Shown: positions 62,969 to 64,000 of the stretch, piece by piece
How positions within the stretch are numbered: position 1 is the stretch's first letter
How the letters are laid out: each line of letters begins with the position of its first letter
Assembly (NCBI RefSeq): GCF_044335535.1
Contig: NZ_JBIQVZ010000002.1
Location: forward strand, 724,473 to 788,472
DNA: 64,000 nt
Direction of reading: 5' to 3'
Source of the DNA: Mariniflexile sp044335535
GTDB lineage: Bacteria; Bacteroidota; Bacteroidia; Flavobacteriales; Flavobacteriaceae
The notes under the pieces: model-generated
Seen by the model: only the letters and a program-made list of their open reading frames with translations
The model's database searches: none
Told to the model about the DNA's origin: nothing
Translations under genes and position numbers: made by a program

Positions 62969-62992
62969 GAACACTTTTTGCTATATAAACTC

Positions 62993-63020
62993 AAAAGCTT
63001 ACTTTTTGTAAGCTTTTTTT
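62993..63020 (+). terminator. Rho-independent terminator
   Basis: 10-bp arms AAAAGCTTAC (62993-63002) and GTAAGCTTTT (63008-63017), 5-nt loop, and a T-run. It closes the lipoprotein/regulator unit. Confidence 0.9.
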
Positions 63021-63127
63021 ATACCAATCCAATTAGTAAGTGTATTTTTTCCTGACTTCCGCACTTAAATTTTGCAATTTCAATAATCTATTGATTTTAA
63101 GTTGCTTATATTTTTTGTAATTTAAAT

Positions 63128-64000
63128 TCGGGTGTCCCAGAAACAATTTTTCACTATTTTTGCCCAATGTTCGTTAGAAAAAAGCGAAATAAATCTGGAG
63201 TTATTAGCATACAAATTATTGATAAAAGTTCCGGAAAGTACAAACTAGTAAAAACCATTGGCAGTAGTAGCGATCCTTTTGAGATTGAACGATTAGTTTC
63301 AAAAGGGGAAGAATTCATCAAAGAAACCGCGGGTCTAAAAGAGTTTGATTTCAATAATTTTGATGCAATTTATGCACAGGTGCTAACTTCAGTTACGTCC
63401 CACAAATTGGTGGGCATAGACTTGGTTCTAGGAAAAATTTTTGATGAGATTGGTTTTAACCACATTGAAGATGGGCTGTTCAAAGACTTTGTTCTGTATC
63501 GGCTAGTGTATCCAAAAAGCAAGTTAAAGACCACGGAATATTTGTACCGATTTGCACGGAAAAGTTATTCTGAAGACGAAATCTATCGCTATATGGACAA
63601 GCTTTACAATACACAGAAAGAGCTTGTACAGCAAATTAGTTATGAGCATACATTAAAGGTTTTGCCGCAAGGCATTCAAGTTGTTTTTTATGATGTCACA
63701 ACGATTTGTTTTGAAACGGATTATGAAGACGATTTGCGAAAAACAGGTTTTTCAAAAGAAGGAAAACATCAAAACCCCCAAATAGTACTTGGCCTGTTGG
63801 TGAGTTAGGGCGGCTATCCATTGGCGTATGACATTTTTGAGGGCAAACAATACGAAGGGCATACGATGTTGCCCATTATCAATGACTTTAGAGAGAAATA
63901 TAACCTTGAGAAACTGGTTGTGGTTGCTGATTCTGGATTGCTGTCAAAAGCTAATATTGATGAATTGATGGCCAATAAACACGAATTTATTTTAGGTGAA
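63128..64000 (+). mobile_element. IS1634-family insertion sequence, 5' part; transposase interrupted by an amber codon
   Basis: The likely left end is the CGGGTGTCCCAG word at 63129-63140. The transposase starts at ATG 63167 (MFVRKKRNKSGVISIQIIDKS), the normal start for IS1634 enzymes. Family blocks include KTIGSSSDPFEIERLV, DFVLYRLVYPKSKLKT, GIQVVFYDVTTICFET and the D-D-E first Asp in YDVTT. An in-frame TAG at 63806-63808 (after GLLVS) breaks it. The same frame continues as GGYPLAYDIFEGKQYEGHTMLP and VVVADSGLLSKANIDEL to the window edge. It is a pseudogene unless read through. The right end is not visible. Confidence 0.85.

Noticed and set aside
1..64000. tRNA, rRNA, tmRNA, CRISPR arrays, prophage or integron att sites
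   Set aside because: I looked for CCA-ended cloverleaf boxes, spaced direct repeats and integrase genes and saw none convincing. A tRNA scan would settle the first point.

Overview
The window is chromosomal DNA of a marine, alginate-degrading member of the Flavobacteriaceae (Bacteroidota). The evidence is AT-rich DNA, TANNTTTG-type -7 promoter boxes, many TTG/GTG starts, type IX secretion (T9SS) sorting domains on four exported proteins, a secreted PL7 alginate lyase, flavobacterial REP-like repeats, a bacillithiol-type YtxJ protein and Bacteroidota-type outer-membrane receptors. I cannot name the species.

Layout. 1-5125 (+): end of a TPR protein, two tandem DUF368 (PopT-like) membrane proteins overlapping aroE, and a DUF349 repeat protein. 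5173-14170 (-): a T9SS C-type-lectin protein, mazG, a mitochondrial-type aconitase, acnB, and an 86-codon relic of an aconitase N-terminus just upstream of acnB. 14807-19989 (-): a chaperone operon of two SurA-like prolyl isomerases, a related lipoprotein and a MoxR ATPase, with a related ~200-bp repeat at each end. 20379-24464: a small conserved protein, an SBF-like transporter, guaB and an exported protein of unknown function. 24707-30978 (-): a large outer-membrane beta-barrel receptor, a small membrane protein, an FMN-binding protein, a porin and an HMG-CoA-lyase-like enzyme, with a probable structured RNA on the + strand.

31195-41584: two T9SS proteins (spondin domain; M43 metalloprotease), pyrD, pepT, glyA, fahA and a lipoprotein. 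41945-43680: alginate lyase with a multi-site operator on its promoter. 43824-44960: a decayed beta-barrel gene. 45241-49000 (-): pseudouridine synthase, membrane hydrolase, SRPBCC protein, gamma-glutamylcyclotransferase and ytxJ. 49193-58219: clpB, two deoC paralogues (the first with altered catalytic residues), deoD, pxpABC (5-oxoproline use) and a DUF2891 lipoprotein. 58388-64000 is accessory: fragments of IS1595 and IS4 elements, a transglutaminase-like lipoprotein, a receiver-like regulator lacking its phospho-aspartate, and an interrupted IS1634 element running off the window.

The most distinctive non-coding feature is a family of about 180-200 bp MITE-like elements with 19-bp terminal inverted repeats (GAACTCATCTTGACTTTTT). 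There are three long copies, one 51-bp mini copy and two solo ends. Their ends supply an ATG at the starts of two genes, and one copy carries an extra 20-bp palindrome. No tRNA, rRNA, CRISPR array or complete new defence system was found.
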